The position numbers were made by a program, and so were the translations under genes. This document shows positions 1 to 8,348 of a DNA stretch of 64,000 nt, piece after piece. Origin of the DNA: Rhodococcus rhodnii (GTDB lineage: Bacteria; Actinomycetota; Actinomycetes; Mycobacteriales; Pseudonocardiaceae); the NCBI GenBank assembly GCA_000720375.1, contig JOAA01000004.1, forward strand, positions 124,001-188,000, written 5' to 3'. A model generated the notes under the pieces. That model had not been told where the DNA came from and ran no database searches. It was given only the letters and a program-made list of their open reading frames with translations. The first letter of the stretch is position 1. Each line of letters opens with the position of its first letter.

Positions 1-101
1 CAAGCTAGCGCGAGCTTGCATCGAATGGGCCCGGCACCTGTCCGGTGCGTCATCGCCCCAATCGCCTGCTGGTCATCAGCCAACCAGGCCGGAGCCGACC
101 C

Positions 102-2279
102 ATGAGTGAGCTCGTGTGGTTTCGCGCCTTTCCGCCCCGCGATACGGGCCTGGCTGAGATGACGGCCCTACTAAGGACGCTCGTTGGTCGACCCCATCAA
201 GGCCTACGGCGAATTCAGCCTGTCATAGCACTCGAGCTGTGGCTCGGTGTGAACGAGGTGCGGTGGCTGGTGGCGACCGAGCTGGGCATCGCCCGCACCT
301 TGCCCGGCGAGCTGACAGCCCAACTTCCTGGTCTGGCGCTCCTTCCAGTGGACCTGCCCGACCGGCCGGCGCCCGTCACGGCGCGAGAAGTTCGGCTCAG
401 CAGCCTGGTTTTCCCGCTCCGACCCGAGAACGCACACGCCGTGACGGCTGGACTCCTGGGCGCGCGGGAGCAGTTACGGGCCGGTGAACAACTGGTCATC
501 CAATGGGTTGTCGGCCCCAGTCACCGGGCAACGGACCATGTGCCGGTCACGCGCACGCCATTGGAGCTGCTGGGGTTGACTCCACCTCGCCAGCCGGACA
601 GCGACGAACGCCAAGGCTGGAAACACAAACTGACTGAACCAATTTTTGGCATACGGGGCCGGATCGGTGCGGTGACTGACGATCGGCGCCGGGCCGCCGA
701 ACTCCTCCGGCCGGTCGTGTCGGCTTTAGCGCTGGCCGGTGGACCGCGTGGCCGGGTGTACGCCACCCCGCAGTCCAGCCAAGTCGCTACGCGCCTGTCC
801 AAAGTGATGGGTCGACTGCGCAGCTGGTCCGGCATTGTCAACGCCGCCGAACTGGCCGCCTTGTCCGGCTGGTGCCGGGCTGGGCAGGACGTGCCGGGTG
901 GCGCTGGCCCCTTTCCACCACCACCGGCCCAACTGCTGCATCCCGCTGATAGTCGGTCACTTTCCGCGGGCAGCCGACCGCTCGGACGGAGCACGCACCC
1001 GGCCACGGTGGACCTGAACGTGTGGCTCCCCCGGTCGAGCTACGGCGTGCACACTCACGTCATCGGGCCGCCCGGACGGGGTAAGTCAACGTTGCTGTGT
1101 CACTGGATCGCGGCCGAGGCGACGGGTCGCGGCAGCGTGATTGTTATTGAGCCGAAGGGGGATTTGGTCCGAGACGTGCTCGCCCGGCTGCCGTACGCGG
1201 CCCATAAGCGAACCGTGGTGATCGATCCCGGCGCGGATGGCTTACCGGTGGTCGGCTTTAACCCGTTGGTAGGCAGCCATATCGATGCCGAACGGCGAGT
1301 CGACAGCATCCTGAGCCTGTTGCGGAACTTGTTCGGCACGGCCATTGGCCCTCGGTCGGCCGACGTGTTGTGGCACGCCTTGCTCATGGCGGCCCGACTG
1401 GAAGACGGCGCCTTAACCGATGTGCCGCCGCTGCTGACCAACCCGGCCTTTCGGCGTTGGGCGGCCAGTCGCACGAGCGAGCCGTTGACTCTCGGGCCGT
1501 GGGTAAGTTGGTTCGACGGCTTGAGCGATGATCTTCGTGCCCAAGTGATCGCGCCGGTGCTCAACAAAATTCGAGTCTGGACGGCCCGACCGGCCATCCG
1601 GCGACTCCTCGGGCAACCCCAACCGGTTTTCGACCTGAGCCAGGTGTTCCAACAGCCCACCGTCCTGCTCGTCAACCTCAACGCGGGCGTCATCGGGCCG
1701 GAAACCGCCCGGCTGATTGGCGCCTTGTTGCTCCAGCAGATCTGGCAACTCGCCCAAGGCCAAACCGCGCTGCCCACCGCCCAGCGCCTGCCCGTATCGG
1801 TCATCGTTGACGAGTTCCAGTACTTCACGAGCGGCCTCGACTTCGCCGACGCTTTGGCCCGCGGGCGCGGCGCCAACGTGTCGTACACGTTGTGCCACCA
1901 GCATTTGGCCCAACTTAGCCCCCATCTGCAAGCAACGGTCTTGGCGAACATCGGCGCCCGAGTGGTGTTTCGACCAGCCACCGGAGACAGTCGTCTTCTA
2001 GCTCAAGTACTGGGCGCCCCGATTAAACCGGACGACCTGGACCAGTTGGGCGCCTATCACGCCGCCGCTCGGGTGTTGGTCGACGGCGCTCCCAGTCAAC
2101 CGTTCGAGTTCGCCGCGCCACCGCTCCCCGATGCACTCCAAGAGCCGGGCACCCTCCACCAGGCGAGCGCACAGCGCTTCGGCGCCGAAGCCGCCGCCAT
2201 CGATGCCGCGCTATTGGCTCGGTGGCAAGACCAAGCCCCACCGGACGCGCCGATTGGCTTGCGGAGGCGGCCGTCATGA
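102..2279 (+). CDS. Conjugation-type DNA-translocating ATPase (TraG/VirD4/HerA-like)
   Basis: Predicted 725-residue P-loop ATPase of the family that couples DNA to conjugative transfer. The Walker A motif GPPGRGKST lies near residue 321, and a Walker B-like stretch VIVDEFQYF near residue 570 is followed by LCHQHLAQL, which resembles the sensor region of coupling proteins. The first 300 residues have no motif I recognise, and no clear membrane segment is visible, unlike classical VirD4. I chose the ATG at 102 because GGAG sits 7 bases upstream; a GTG at 45 would add 19 residues, and an in-frame stop at 6-8 bounds the frame. The stop overlaps the next ORF (ATGA), so it starts a coupled conjugation/replication operon. 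The subfamily is uncertain. Confidence 0.8.
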   Translation: MSELVWFRAFPPRDTGLAEMTALLRTLVGRPHQGLRRIQPVIALELWLGVNEVRWLVATELGIARTLPGELTAQLPGLALLPVDLPDRPAPVTAREVRLSSLVFPLRPENAHAVTAGLLGAREQLRAGEQLVIQWVVGPSHRATDHVPVTRTPLELLGLTPPRQPDSDERQGWKHKLTEPIFGIRGRIGAVTDDRRRAAELLRPVVSALALAGGPRGRVYATPQSSQVATRLSKVMGRLRSWSGIVNAAELAALSGWCRAGQDVPGGAGPFPPPPAQLLHPADSRSLSAGSRPLGRSTHPATVDLNVWLPRSSYGVHTHVIGPPGRGKSTLLCHWIAAEATGRGSVIVIEPKGDLVRDVLARLPYAAHKRTVVIDPGADGLPVVGFNPLVGSHIDAERRVDSILSLLRNLFGTAIGPRSADVLWHALLMAARLEDGALTDVPPLLTNPAFRRWAASRTSEPLTLGPWVSWFDGLSDDLRAQVIAPVLNKIRVWTARPAIRRLLGQPQPVFDLSQVFQQPTVLLVNLNAGVIGPETARLIGALLLQQIWQLAQGQTALPTAQRLPVSVIVDEFQYFTSGLDFADALARGRGANVSYTLCHQHLAQLSPHLQATVLANIGARVVFRPATGDSRLLAQVLGAPIKPDDLDQLGAYHAAARVLVDGAPSQPFEFAAPPLPDALQEPGTLHQASAQRFGAEAAAIDAALLARWQDQAPPDAPIGLRRRPS

Positions 2280-2407
2280 GGCGGCCCCGTGTCCCGTTGG
2301 CCGGTGCCGGTCGGCCTGCCGGTCGCGTCGAGTCGGCACGGCCCCGACGTGCGCTTTGGTCCGATAGCCGCCACCGACTCCTTGGAGCCCTTGGAGGTCT
2401 CCTGTGA
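2276..2407 (+). CDS. Small basic ORF coupled between ATPase and replication-relaxation genes
   Basis: This 43-codon Arg-rich frame starts in an ATGA overlap with the ATPase stop and ends in a GTGA overlap with the next gene, so all three are linked by single-base-scale overlaps. The product has no recognised domain. It may be a real microprotein or simply a coupling leader that carries ribosomes to the next start. Its start is inside coding sequence with only a weak GGAGG-like stretch (2262-2268) upstream. Support is positional only. Confidence 0.4.
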   Translation: MRRPRVPLAGAGRPAGRVESARPRRALWSDSRHRLLGALGGLL

Positions 2408-3222
2408 GCGGCGGCGGACGGGGCCGCGCCCGGCGACTGACCGAACGGCTCAGCTCCCGCGACCGAGCGATCTTGGCCACGCTGCGGGACCTACGTACCG
2501 CGAGTGGCAACCAGCTTGGTCGGCTCCATGTAGACGGTGATCATCCCATCATGCACGCCCGTAAGACCCGCGCCGCCCTGCAGCGGCTGACCGAACTGCG
2601 CCTGATCATCCGGCTCGAACGGCGGGTCGGTGGCGTTCGCTCCGGCAGCCAAGGCTTCTGCTATGTCCTCTCTGGACTGGGGCAAGCTGTGCTCGACTTA
2701 GAGGAGCCCGCCCCACGGCGACACCGCCGGGTAGTCGAAACCAAACCGGCCTTTCACAACCACGCCCTCGCGGTGACGGAAACCTTTGTCCAGGTGGTCG
2801 AGCGGTGCCGGTCCCGTCGGGCCCAGTTGCTGGAATGGTCCGGTGAACCGCGTTGTTGGCGGCGCTTTGCCGGTTCGCACGGCCAAGTCCTCACCCTCAA
2901 ACCGGACAGTTACGCGCGGTTGGCCATGGACGACTACGAGCTCAGCACCTTTCTGGAACTAGATCTGGACACCGAGAGCCTGCCGACCATCACCCGCAAA
3001 TTAGATCTCTACGTCGCCTACTGGCGCAGCGGTATCGAGCAGCATCGTCACGGCGTGTTCCCGGCCGTCTGGTGGCTGGTTCCCAGCTTGGCTCGCCTCG
3101 ACGCCATCAGCAGTGCGGTGCGGCGTTTACCGGAGGACGTCCGCGACCTCTTCACCGGCAGCCTTATCGACGAGGCCGCCGATGTGCTCACTCAACCGAA
3201 CCTTGAAGGAGGTGCCCGATGA
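2404..3222 (+). CDS. Replication-relaxation family protein
   Basis: The 272-residue product resembles the actinobacterial replication-relaxation (MobC-like) family that accompanies conjugative ATPases on plasmids and integrative elements. Residues about 15-85 look like a winged-helix unit (TERLSSRDRAILATLRDL, then an RLTELRLIIRLERR helix). The middle has the family-typical HNHALAVTETF stretch, and an acidic segment TFLELDLDTESL is seen near residue 185. The start is a GTG with GGAGG at 2393-2397, and it overlaps the stop of the preceding small ORF. The product is probably DNA-binding and involved in initiating element transfer or replication; the precise biochemical role in this family is not settled. 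Confidence 0.75.
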   Translation: MSGGGRGRARRLTERLSSRDRAILATLRDLRTASGNQLGRLHVDGDHPIMHARKTRAALQRLTELRLIIRLERRVGGVRSGSQGFCYVLSGLGQAVLDLEEPAPRRHRRVVETKPAFHNHALAVTETFVQVVERCRSRRAQLLEWSGEPRCWRRFAGSHGQVLTLKPDSYARLAMDDYELSTFLELDLDTESLPTITRKLDLYVAYWRSGIEQHRHGVFPAVWWLVPSLARLDAISSAVRRLPEDVRDLFTGSLIDEAADVLTQPNLEGGAR

Positions 3223-4253
3223 GCCTTACACCAGACCAGTTCGTCAACCACGTTCTCGTCGGGGACGTCCGGCAACGGTTGGGTGAGCTGCCCGACGCCT
3301 GCGTGGACTGCGTGATCACCAGCCCGCCGTACTGGGCCCTGCGCGACTATGGCCACCCTGACCAGATCGGGGCTGAGCCAACCGTGAACGACTGGGTCAG
3401 CCAGATCACCGCCGTGTGCCACGAGCTAGCTCGCGTGCTCGTCCCTCACGGAGCGTTGTGGCTCAACGTCGGTGACAGCTATAGCCGTCACCCGGGCGAG
3501 GGCGCTCCCCGAAAGTCATTGCTGTTGGGCCCAGCCCGACTCGCGATCCAGCTAACACAGGCGGGCTGGCTGCTGCGTAGCCAAGTCGTTTGGGCCAAGC
3601 GCAACGCCATGCCCAGCAGCGTGACGGATCGGTTGGCCACTACCCACGAGTTCGTCTTGTTCCTGACCCGCCAGCGCCGCTACTTCTTCAACCTGGACGC
3701 CATCCGGGAACCCGCTCGCACCCAAACCAGCGCCCGTCGCTCGAGCCGCGACCACTATCCACCGCGGGAAGCAGCACCAACCCTAGGCGGTGGTCAGTCC
3801 TCGCGGATCGACCTCAACCAAGGTCTGTCCGCCCTTAAGGCAGCAGGCCTCAGCAGCCACCCGCTCGGCAAAAATCCGGGCGACGTCTGGCGAATCGCTA
3901 CCGCCAACTATCCCGCTGCGCACTTCGCCAGCTTCCCCTCGGAACTCGTCCGTCGCCCCCTTCTGGCCACCTGCCCACAGCGGGTGTGCACCGAGTGCAG
4001 GACGCCCTGGCGGCGGGCCACGCAGATGATCGACGGCCGAAAACTCGCCACCGGTCCGTTGCGGTCGTCGTGTTCTCACTCCGGCTGGCGGCCGGGGCGC
4101 GTCCTCGATCCGTTCATGGGTGCGGGCACGGTGGCGCTAGCGGCCGAGCAGTACAAGCGGGACTGGGTGGGAATCGAACTGAATCCGGACTACGCCGCGT
4201 TGGCCGACGAGCGCCTGGCCGCCTGGCGGGCTGCGCAATCCAAACCCGCCTAA
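3219..4253 (+). CDS. Site-specific DNA methyltransferase (N4/N6, beta-type order)
   Basis: The 344-residue enzyme has motif IV TSPPYWALRDYG near residue 30 and the AdoMet-binding motif DPFMGAGTVALAA near residue 290, the motif order of beta-class amino-methyltransferases. SPPY favours N4-cytosine or N6-adenine methylation. A Cys pair (CPQRVCTEC, about residue 254) may form a small zinc knuckle. No restriction endonuclease gene is adjacent, so it looks like an orphan methylase, probably protecting the element from host restriction or acting epigenetically. It overlaps the upstream gene by ATGA and has a strong GAAGGAGG ribosome site at 3205-3212. Confidence 0.88.
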   Translation: MSLTPDQFVNHVLVGDVRQRLGELPDACVDCVITSPPYWALRDYGHPDQIGAEPTVNDWVSQITAVCHELARVLVPHGALWLNVGDSYSRHPGEGAPRKSLLLGPARLAIQLTQAGWLLRSQVVWAKRNAMPSSVTDRLATTHEFVLFLTRQRRYFFNLDAIREPARTQTSARRSSRDHYPPREAAPTLGGGQSSRIDLNQGLSALKAAGLSSHPLGKNPGDVWRIATANYPAAHFASFPSELVRRPLLATCPQRVCTECRTPWRRATQMIDGRKLATGPLRSSCSHSGWRPGRVLDPFMGAGTVALAAEQYKRDWVGIELNPDYAALADERLAAWRAAQSKPA

Positions 4254-4300
4254 TCCTCTTGAGCTGCCGACCTGCAAGACCTGACTTCCCCGGTGTCCTG

Positions 4301-4337
4301 CGGCCGTCTCGTCACCTCATCCGGAGGTGACCGGCCG
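4301..4337 (+). promoter_or_regulatory. Inverted repeat ahead of small DNA-binding gene
   Basis: GTCACCTC (4311-4318) pairs with GAGGTGAC (4324-4331) across a 5-nt loop, and outer CGGCCG arms (4301-4306, 4332-4337) extend it with a bulge. It lies between the methylase stop and the DNA-binding gene at 4359. It could be an autoregulatory operator or a weak terminator; there is no T-run. Confidence 0.4.
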
Positions 4338-4358
4338 CAACAGCACCGAGGAACGATC

Positions 4359-4691
4359 ATGACCAGTCCCAAGCCCGATGCCAAAAGCGGCGTCAAAACG
4401 CTGGGCATTCGCTTGCCCGACGCACTGCACGCCCAATTCGCCCTGGTGGCCCAACTTGACGGCATTTCCCTGGGCGATGCCGCCATCCGGGCTGTCGAGT
4501 TGTACGTGACCGCCAAGACACAAGAATCCGACTTCGCAGCCCGAGCCGCAGCAGCGCTCGACGAAATCGAGCGTGAAGCGGCGGCACGGCGCGGAGCCAT
4601 TGAGAGCCTGTTCGGCCCAGCCGATCAGCTGGCCTCAACCGGCAAGCCCACGGGCGGGCGGAGCCGCAAGACCGGAGCCGAGGAGCAATAG
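4359..4691 (+). CDS. Small ribbon-helix-helix-like DNA-binding protein
   Basis: The product is 110 residues. Its N-terminal third, KTLGIRLPDALHAQFALVAQ, has the short strand followed by helix seen in ribbon-helix-helix/Arc-type proteins, and a long charged helix (ESDFAARAAAALDEIEREAA) follows. It probably regulates element genes or assists relaxosome assembly. I chose the ATG at 4359 because GAGGAA is 5 bases upstream; an upstream frame start at 4293 lacks a ribosome site. A hairpin after the stop separates it from the recombinase genes. Confidence 0.6.
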   Translation: MTSPKPDAKSGVKTLGIRLPDALHAQFALVAQLDGISLGDAAIRAVELYVTAKTQESDFAARAAAALDEIEREAAARRGAIESLFGPADQLASTGKPTGGRSRKTGAEEQ

Positions 4692-4703
4692 CCACCTTGG
4701 CCA

Positions 4704-4739
4704 GGTGACGGGTAGCCCTCATTACCGCTACCCGTCACC
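4704..4739 (+). terminator. 13-bp stem hairpin, probable terminator
   Basis: GGTGACGGGTAGC (4704-4716) and GCTACCCGTCACC (4727-4739) form a perfect 13-bp stem with a 10-nt loop. A T-containing stretch (4742-4750) follows. It likely ends the transfer operon before the recombinase block. Confidence 0.7.
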
Positions 4740-4856
4740 ACTCATTTCTTCGAATCATCTCGAAACTAGTCATATATTTCGCGCGATAAGGACAGGCTGA
4801 CCTTTCTTGGCGCCGCATGAATGGGCTGAGAAAATCAATCACGAAAGGAGGATCTA

Positions 4857-5222
4857 ATGCCTACGAACAGCCGTAAACCCAGCACCGAAAGCCGCTCTGG
4901 CCGCACGTCGCGGGCCGTCATGTATATACGAGTCGGCCGCGCGGAGCACAATTCTGATAGTGCCGTAACCGCCCAGCGGGCCGCCTGCCAGCGAATCGCG
5001 ACTACCTACGGCGCTACCGTCGTTCGGGAGTACCTCGATCTCGGGCGACCGGCACAGCTGGAGTACCAAACCGAACTACGGCGATTGCTGGACGATTTGG
5101 CCGCGCATCGGGACGCCGCTTTCGTGGTGATCTCGGATTACGCGCGACTGGCCCGTGATCTAGGGGGCCTGGACACTATTATCCGGCGCATCCGGCCTGC
5201 GGGGCTGAGGTCACCACGATGA
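4857..5222 (+). CDS. Resolvase-like N-terminal domain protein lacking the catalytic serine
   Basis: This 121-residue protein is a stand-alone serine-recombinase N-terminal fold. Its beta-1 segment reads YIRVGRAE at residues 23-30, where active recombinases have YxRVS, so the nucleophilic serine is glycine (residue 27). The later DRLxR motif is YARLAR (residues 95-100), so the Asp is also lost while both Arg remain. No zinc ribbon or recombinase C-terminal domain follows. Its first residues (MPTN) and its ribosome site (GAAAGGAGG) match those of the integrase gene 730 bp downstream, which suggests duplication and loss of activity. It may modulate the integrase by forming mixed dimers or tetramers; that role is inference. 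It overlaps the next ORF by ATGA. Confidence 0.75.
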   Translation: MPTNSRKPSTESRSGRTSRAVMYIRVGRAEHNSDSAVTAQRAACQRIATTYGATVVREYLDLGRPAQLEYQTELRRLLDDLAAHRDAAFVVISDYARLARDLGGLDTIIRRIRPAGLRSPR

Positions 5223-5524
5223 CCGGCGTCGAAGCAGCACAACGATTTATTATTGGCCGCCTGTTGGATCAGGTCGCCCAGTGGGCGCACGGGTCCGAAC
5301 ACCAACCCTTGTATTCATTCGACTTGCTGCAAGCCGCCCATCGCGGACTTGCTCCAGGCGAATTCCTGCTTGTAGTCGTTGTCTTGCCGAGTGGCGAAAC
5401 GGTTGCGGGTCGAGTCACTACGATTAGCGCTCGACTCGCTGTCCGCATCAACGAAGACCGATTGGTGCCAGACGTGCGGCCTGAATGGGTAATCAGCGCC
5501 GAGGTTCGACAACAGCCGCGATAA
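5219..5524 (+). CDS. Small hypothetical protein coupled to inactive resolvase
   Basis: The product is 101 residues with no recognised domain. It starts in an ATGA overlap with the inactive resolvase gene, so the two are probably co-translated. The C-terminal half is predicted to be beta-rich (FLLVVVVLPSGETVAGRVTT), similar in feel to small SH3-like barrels. Its position directly before the integrase makes a role in integration or excision control plausible, for example as a directionality factor; this is inference from context only. Confidence 0.55.
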   Translation: MTGVEAAQRFIIGRLLDQVAQWAHGSEHQPLYSFDLLQAAHRGLAPGEFLLVVVVLPSGETVAGRVTTISARLAVRINEDRLVPDVRPEWVISAEVRQQPR

Positions 5525-5588
5525 CTCCTCGGCACGCGCGGCCCAACCGCACCAACTAACCGGCATTAACCGAAAGGAGGCAGAAAAT

Positions 5589-8348
5589 ATGCCAACCAAT
5601 CAGCCGTCTCAAGAATCCAAGGCCAAACGGGCCGCAGTGATCGCCGCTAAACGGCGCGCCAAGCGCGCGGTAAGTCACAAGCAGAGTCACGCTGGCCATG
5701 ACGGTGCGCCCGTCGCCCTGATCTATCTGCGAGTCAGCACCAAGGAACAGGCCCGCACCGGTGGCGGCAGCGAGGGGTACTCGATTCCCGCCCAGCGCGT
5801 AGCCTGCCACGCTAAAGCCGCCCAGGTCGGGGCCACCATCACGGGCGAGTACGTCGATGCGGGCGAATCCGCTCGTTCAGCCGACCGCGACGACTTGCAG
5901 CGCATGCTCAAAGATGTGAAGACCCTCCGGCCGGATTACGTCATCGTTCACAAGATCGACCGACTGGCCCGCAACCGGGAAGACGACATCGCGATCAACC
6001 TGCTGCTGCGCAAGCACGGCGTCAAGCTCATCTCCTGCACGGAGAACATCGACGACACACCGAGCGGCCGCCTGCTGTACGGCCTCATGGCCGAGATCGC
6101 CCAGTTCTACTCCAGCAACTTGGCCCAAGAGGTCCTCAAGGGCCTCATCGGCAAGGCCGAGGAGGGCGGCACGCCGTTCCGTGCTCCCCTGGGCTATCTC
6201 AACCGGCGTGAGATGCGGGACGGCGTGGAGTTTTCGTGGGTGGAACTGGACTCCGAACGAGCCGAGATCATCCGCTGGTGCTTCGAGCAGTACGCCACCG
6301 GCGACTGGAGCGCCATTGACCTCACGCTGGCCGCCCGGGCCAAAGGCCTCACCAGTCGGCCAACGGCCACGAGGCCCGGCCAACCCATATCGCTCACTAC
6401 CATGTACCACCTCTTGGCCAACCCGTATTACATGGGTGTGGTGGCATACAAGGGAATTCACTACGAGGGCAAGCACCCAGCGCTCGTCGAGCCTGACACG
6501 TGGCTGGCCGTTCAAAACGTGCTGGCGGCCCACAACCACACCGGCGAGAAAGACCGTATCCACAACCATTATCTGCGCAGCACCATCTACTGCTCGGCCT
6601 GCGGCGGACGGCTTGTGTTCTCCCGCAACACAGGCCGTGGCGGCAGCTACGACTACTTCATGTGCCTCAAGCGAAAAACCAAGGCGGGCAACTGTTTTCG
6701 TCCGGCCGTCCGAGTGGAGCGAATCGAGGATGGCATCGCCGCCTTCTACCGTCAGTTCCAGATCGTGCCCGCTCTCGCCGAGCAAATCCGCGCCGGCGTG
6801 CGTCAAGAGCTAGCCGCCCAACGAATTGAGGCCAAGCACGCCATTCAGCGGGCAATGAAACGCAAGCGCGAGGCCCAAGACGAGCGCCAGAAGTTGCTGA
6901 CCGCCCACTACGCCGGAGCCATACCGCAAGACCTGCTGGCTAGCGAGATGAAGCGTCTGACCCGCACGTTGGCCGAAGCTGAGGCCGAGATTACCGCTGC
7001 CAAGACGACGAGCGCCGACGTTGAGGCCACACTAAGCCAAGCTCTGGCGGCAGCCAGCCAGTGCCAACAGGCCTACCTCGCCGCGCCGAACGCGATCCGG
7101 CGACAGATCAATCAGGGATTTTTCGAGAAGCTGTTCATTGGGGAAGACGGCTCGGTAGCTGGTGCAGCACTAACCGAACCGTTCCGGGCGCTGCTGGGAG
7201 GCGGCCAAACCACCCAGATCACGACGGAAACGACCGGACCGTTCACCATGGACGGCGACACCGCCACCACCCTGACCAGAGCGTGTGAGGCCGTCTGGGA
7301 CGCCGGTTCGGCCGATCTCGTCCGCCCAGAAACCGTCCTGGCCGGTAGGACGTGTCCTACCGGCCAGGGTTTGAATAAGACCTATCTGGTGGAGCTGAGG
7401 GGAATCGAACCCCTGACCTTCTCGATGCGAACGAGACGCGCTACCAACTGCGCTACAGCCCCTTGGTGCTCCAGTAGCTTATCAGGGCCTCTGGAGCGGT
7501 TTTCACTCCCCCACCGCTCGGCGGTATCGGAGGCTGTCGAGGTCGTCGAGCTCGTCGAATGCCGGGTCTTCGTCGTCGATGTCGACCACTACCGCGTGGG
7601 GGTGGGTGATGCGCGGCTGGGTCGTCTTGACGACCGGTGGTGTTGCTGGTTCCCGGCGTTCGGCTGGCTCTTGCCGACGGTCCTCTGTGTCTTGATAGGC
7701 GTCGCGGTAGTTGTCCCGGTAGTCCTCTTCGTATTCCGCTTGTGGTTCTGGGCGGGCACGTCTTGCTTGGGCTATCCGGGCGGTTCGGCGTTGGCGGATT
7801 TCTTCTTCGATCCGGACTTGCCTTCTCAGGTAGCTCAGGTAGCCGACGAGCGTGAGGTCCACCGCGCCGTGGCCCCACCAGATTTGGGGGTACATCACCC
7901 CGGCCATGACCGCGCTGCCGACAGCCAGCAGCAGCATCGCGACGACGACGCGCTGGCGGAAGGCGTATTTCGCTCGCGCGGTGCGGGCGGCAGCTTCTGG
8001 GTCGAAGCCGCCGCGGCCCGGCCGGTAGGGGCGCGGGGCGACACTGTCCGTGGCCACGTCGTCACGATCGTCCGCTTCGTCCGCCGTGTCGAGGGCTTCG
8101 GGGTGTTCCGTAGCCGAATCCATATCGTCGGCGTCTTCCACGTCGGCGAAGTGGTCGCCGTGGGAGTGGTCGGCGTCGTCATCGAGGTCGGCGGTGTCGC
8201 GCATGTCGGCCTCCTCGGCCCCGCCTCTGCGCACGACTCGCGCGCTCAGTGCGGAGTCCGCGGTCCTGGCGATCTCCTGGCGCTTGCGCACGATCATCGG
8301 GACGAGGACGACAAGCCACGCCAGGACGAGCGCCACCACGATGAGTGA
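5589..8348 (+). CDS. Large serine integrase; open frame runs through tRNA-Ala
   Basis: Residues about 42-185 are the catalytic domain: YLRVSTKEQ carries nucleophile Ser50, and KIDRLAR has the conserved Asp-Arg. A recombinase domain follows (about 205-320), then a zinc ribbon beginning CSACGG with a second Cys pair about 27 residues on, then a coiled coil (about 420-475) and a C-terminal segment ending near residue 540-580. Strong GAAAGGAGG precedes the ATG. The frame has no stop before 8348: beyond about 7330 it reads through a hairpin, the antisense of tRNA-Ala and the whole antisense of glpR. That tail is not a plausible protein. The native stop was probably supplied by the circular element and lost on integration, so the true 3' end is undefined here. 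Confidence 0.8.
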   Translation: MPTNQPSQESKAKRAAVIAAKRRAKRAVSHKQSHAGHDGAPVALIYLRVSTKEQARTGGGSEGYSIPAQRVACHAKAAQVGATITGEYVDAGESARSADRDDLQRMLKDVKTLRPDYVIVHKIDRLARNREDDIAINLLLRKHGVKLISCTENIDDTPSGRLLYGLMAEIAQFYSSNLAQEVLKGLIGKAEEGGTPFRAPLGYLNRREMRDGVEFSWVELDSERAEIIRWCFEQYATGDWSAIDLTLAARAKGLTSRPTATRPGQPISLTTMYHLLANPYYMGVVAYKGIHYEGKHPALVEPDTWLAVQNVLAAHNHTGEKDRIHNHYLRSTIYCSACGGRLVFSRNTGRGGSYDYFMCLKRKTKAGNCFRPAVRVERIEDGIAAFYRQFQIVPALAEQIRAGVRQELAAQRIEAKHAIQRAMKRKREAQDERQKLLTAHYAGAIPQDLLASEMKRLTRTLAEAEAEITAAKTTSADVEATLSQALAAASQCQQAYLAAPNAIRRQINQGFFEKLFIGEDGSVAGAALTEPFRALLGGGQTTQITTETTGPFTMDGDTATTLTRACEAVWDAGSADLVRPETVLAGRTCPTGQGLNKTYLVELRGIEPLTFSMRTRRATNCATAPWCSSSLSGPLERFSLPHRSAVSEAVEVVELVECRVFVVDVDHYRVGVGDARLGRLDDRWCCWFPAFGWLLPTVLCVLIGVAVVVPVVLFVFRLWFWAGTSCLGYPGGSALADFFFDPDLPSQVAQVADEREVHRAVAPPDLGVHHPGHDRAADSQQQHRDDDALAEGVFRSRGAGGSFWVEAAAARPVGARGDTVRGHVVTIVRFVRRVEGFGVFRSRIHIVGVFHVGEVVAVGVVGVVIEVGGVAHVGLLGPASAHDSRAQCGVRGPGDLLALAHDHRDEDDKPRQDERHHDE
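7337..7368. terminator. Perfect 15-bp inverted repeat beside tRNA-Ala
   Basis: CCTGGCCGGTAGGAC (7337-7351) and its exact complement (7354-7368) are separated by GT. It lies 21 bp beyond the 3' end of tRNA-Ala on the minus strand and is followed on both strands by a TTT. It probably terminates the tRNA transcript and may mark chromosomal DNA, which would put the integration junction upstream of 7337. A recombination-site role is possible but less likely, since hybrid att sites are rarely perfect repeats. Confidence 0.6.
7390..7462 (-). tRNA. tRNA-Ala (anticodon CGC)
   Basis: This 73-nt cloverleaf on the minus strand has a 7-bp acceptor stem with the G3-U70 wobble diagnostic of alanine, an anticodon loop TTCGCAT, a T-arm AGGGG/CCCCT with TTCGATT, and discriminator A. 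CCA is not encoded. It abuts the integrase frame and is the probable integration locus. Confidence 0.95.
7468..7497 (-). terminator. Hairpin between glpR and tRNA-Ala
   Basis: GCTCCAG (7468-7474) pairs with CTGGAGC (7491-7497) directly after the glpR stop. It may end the glpR transcript before the tRNA; no T-run is seen. Confidence 0.4.

Noticed and set aside
1100..1981. 293-codon minus-strand frame opposite the ATPase
   Set aside because: It mirrors the ATPase codons with shadow composition and shows no family features.
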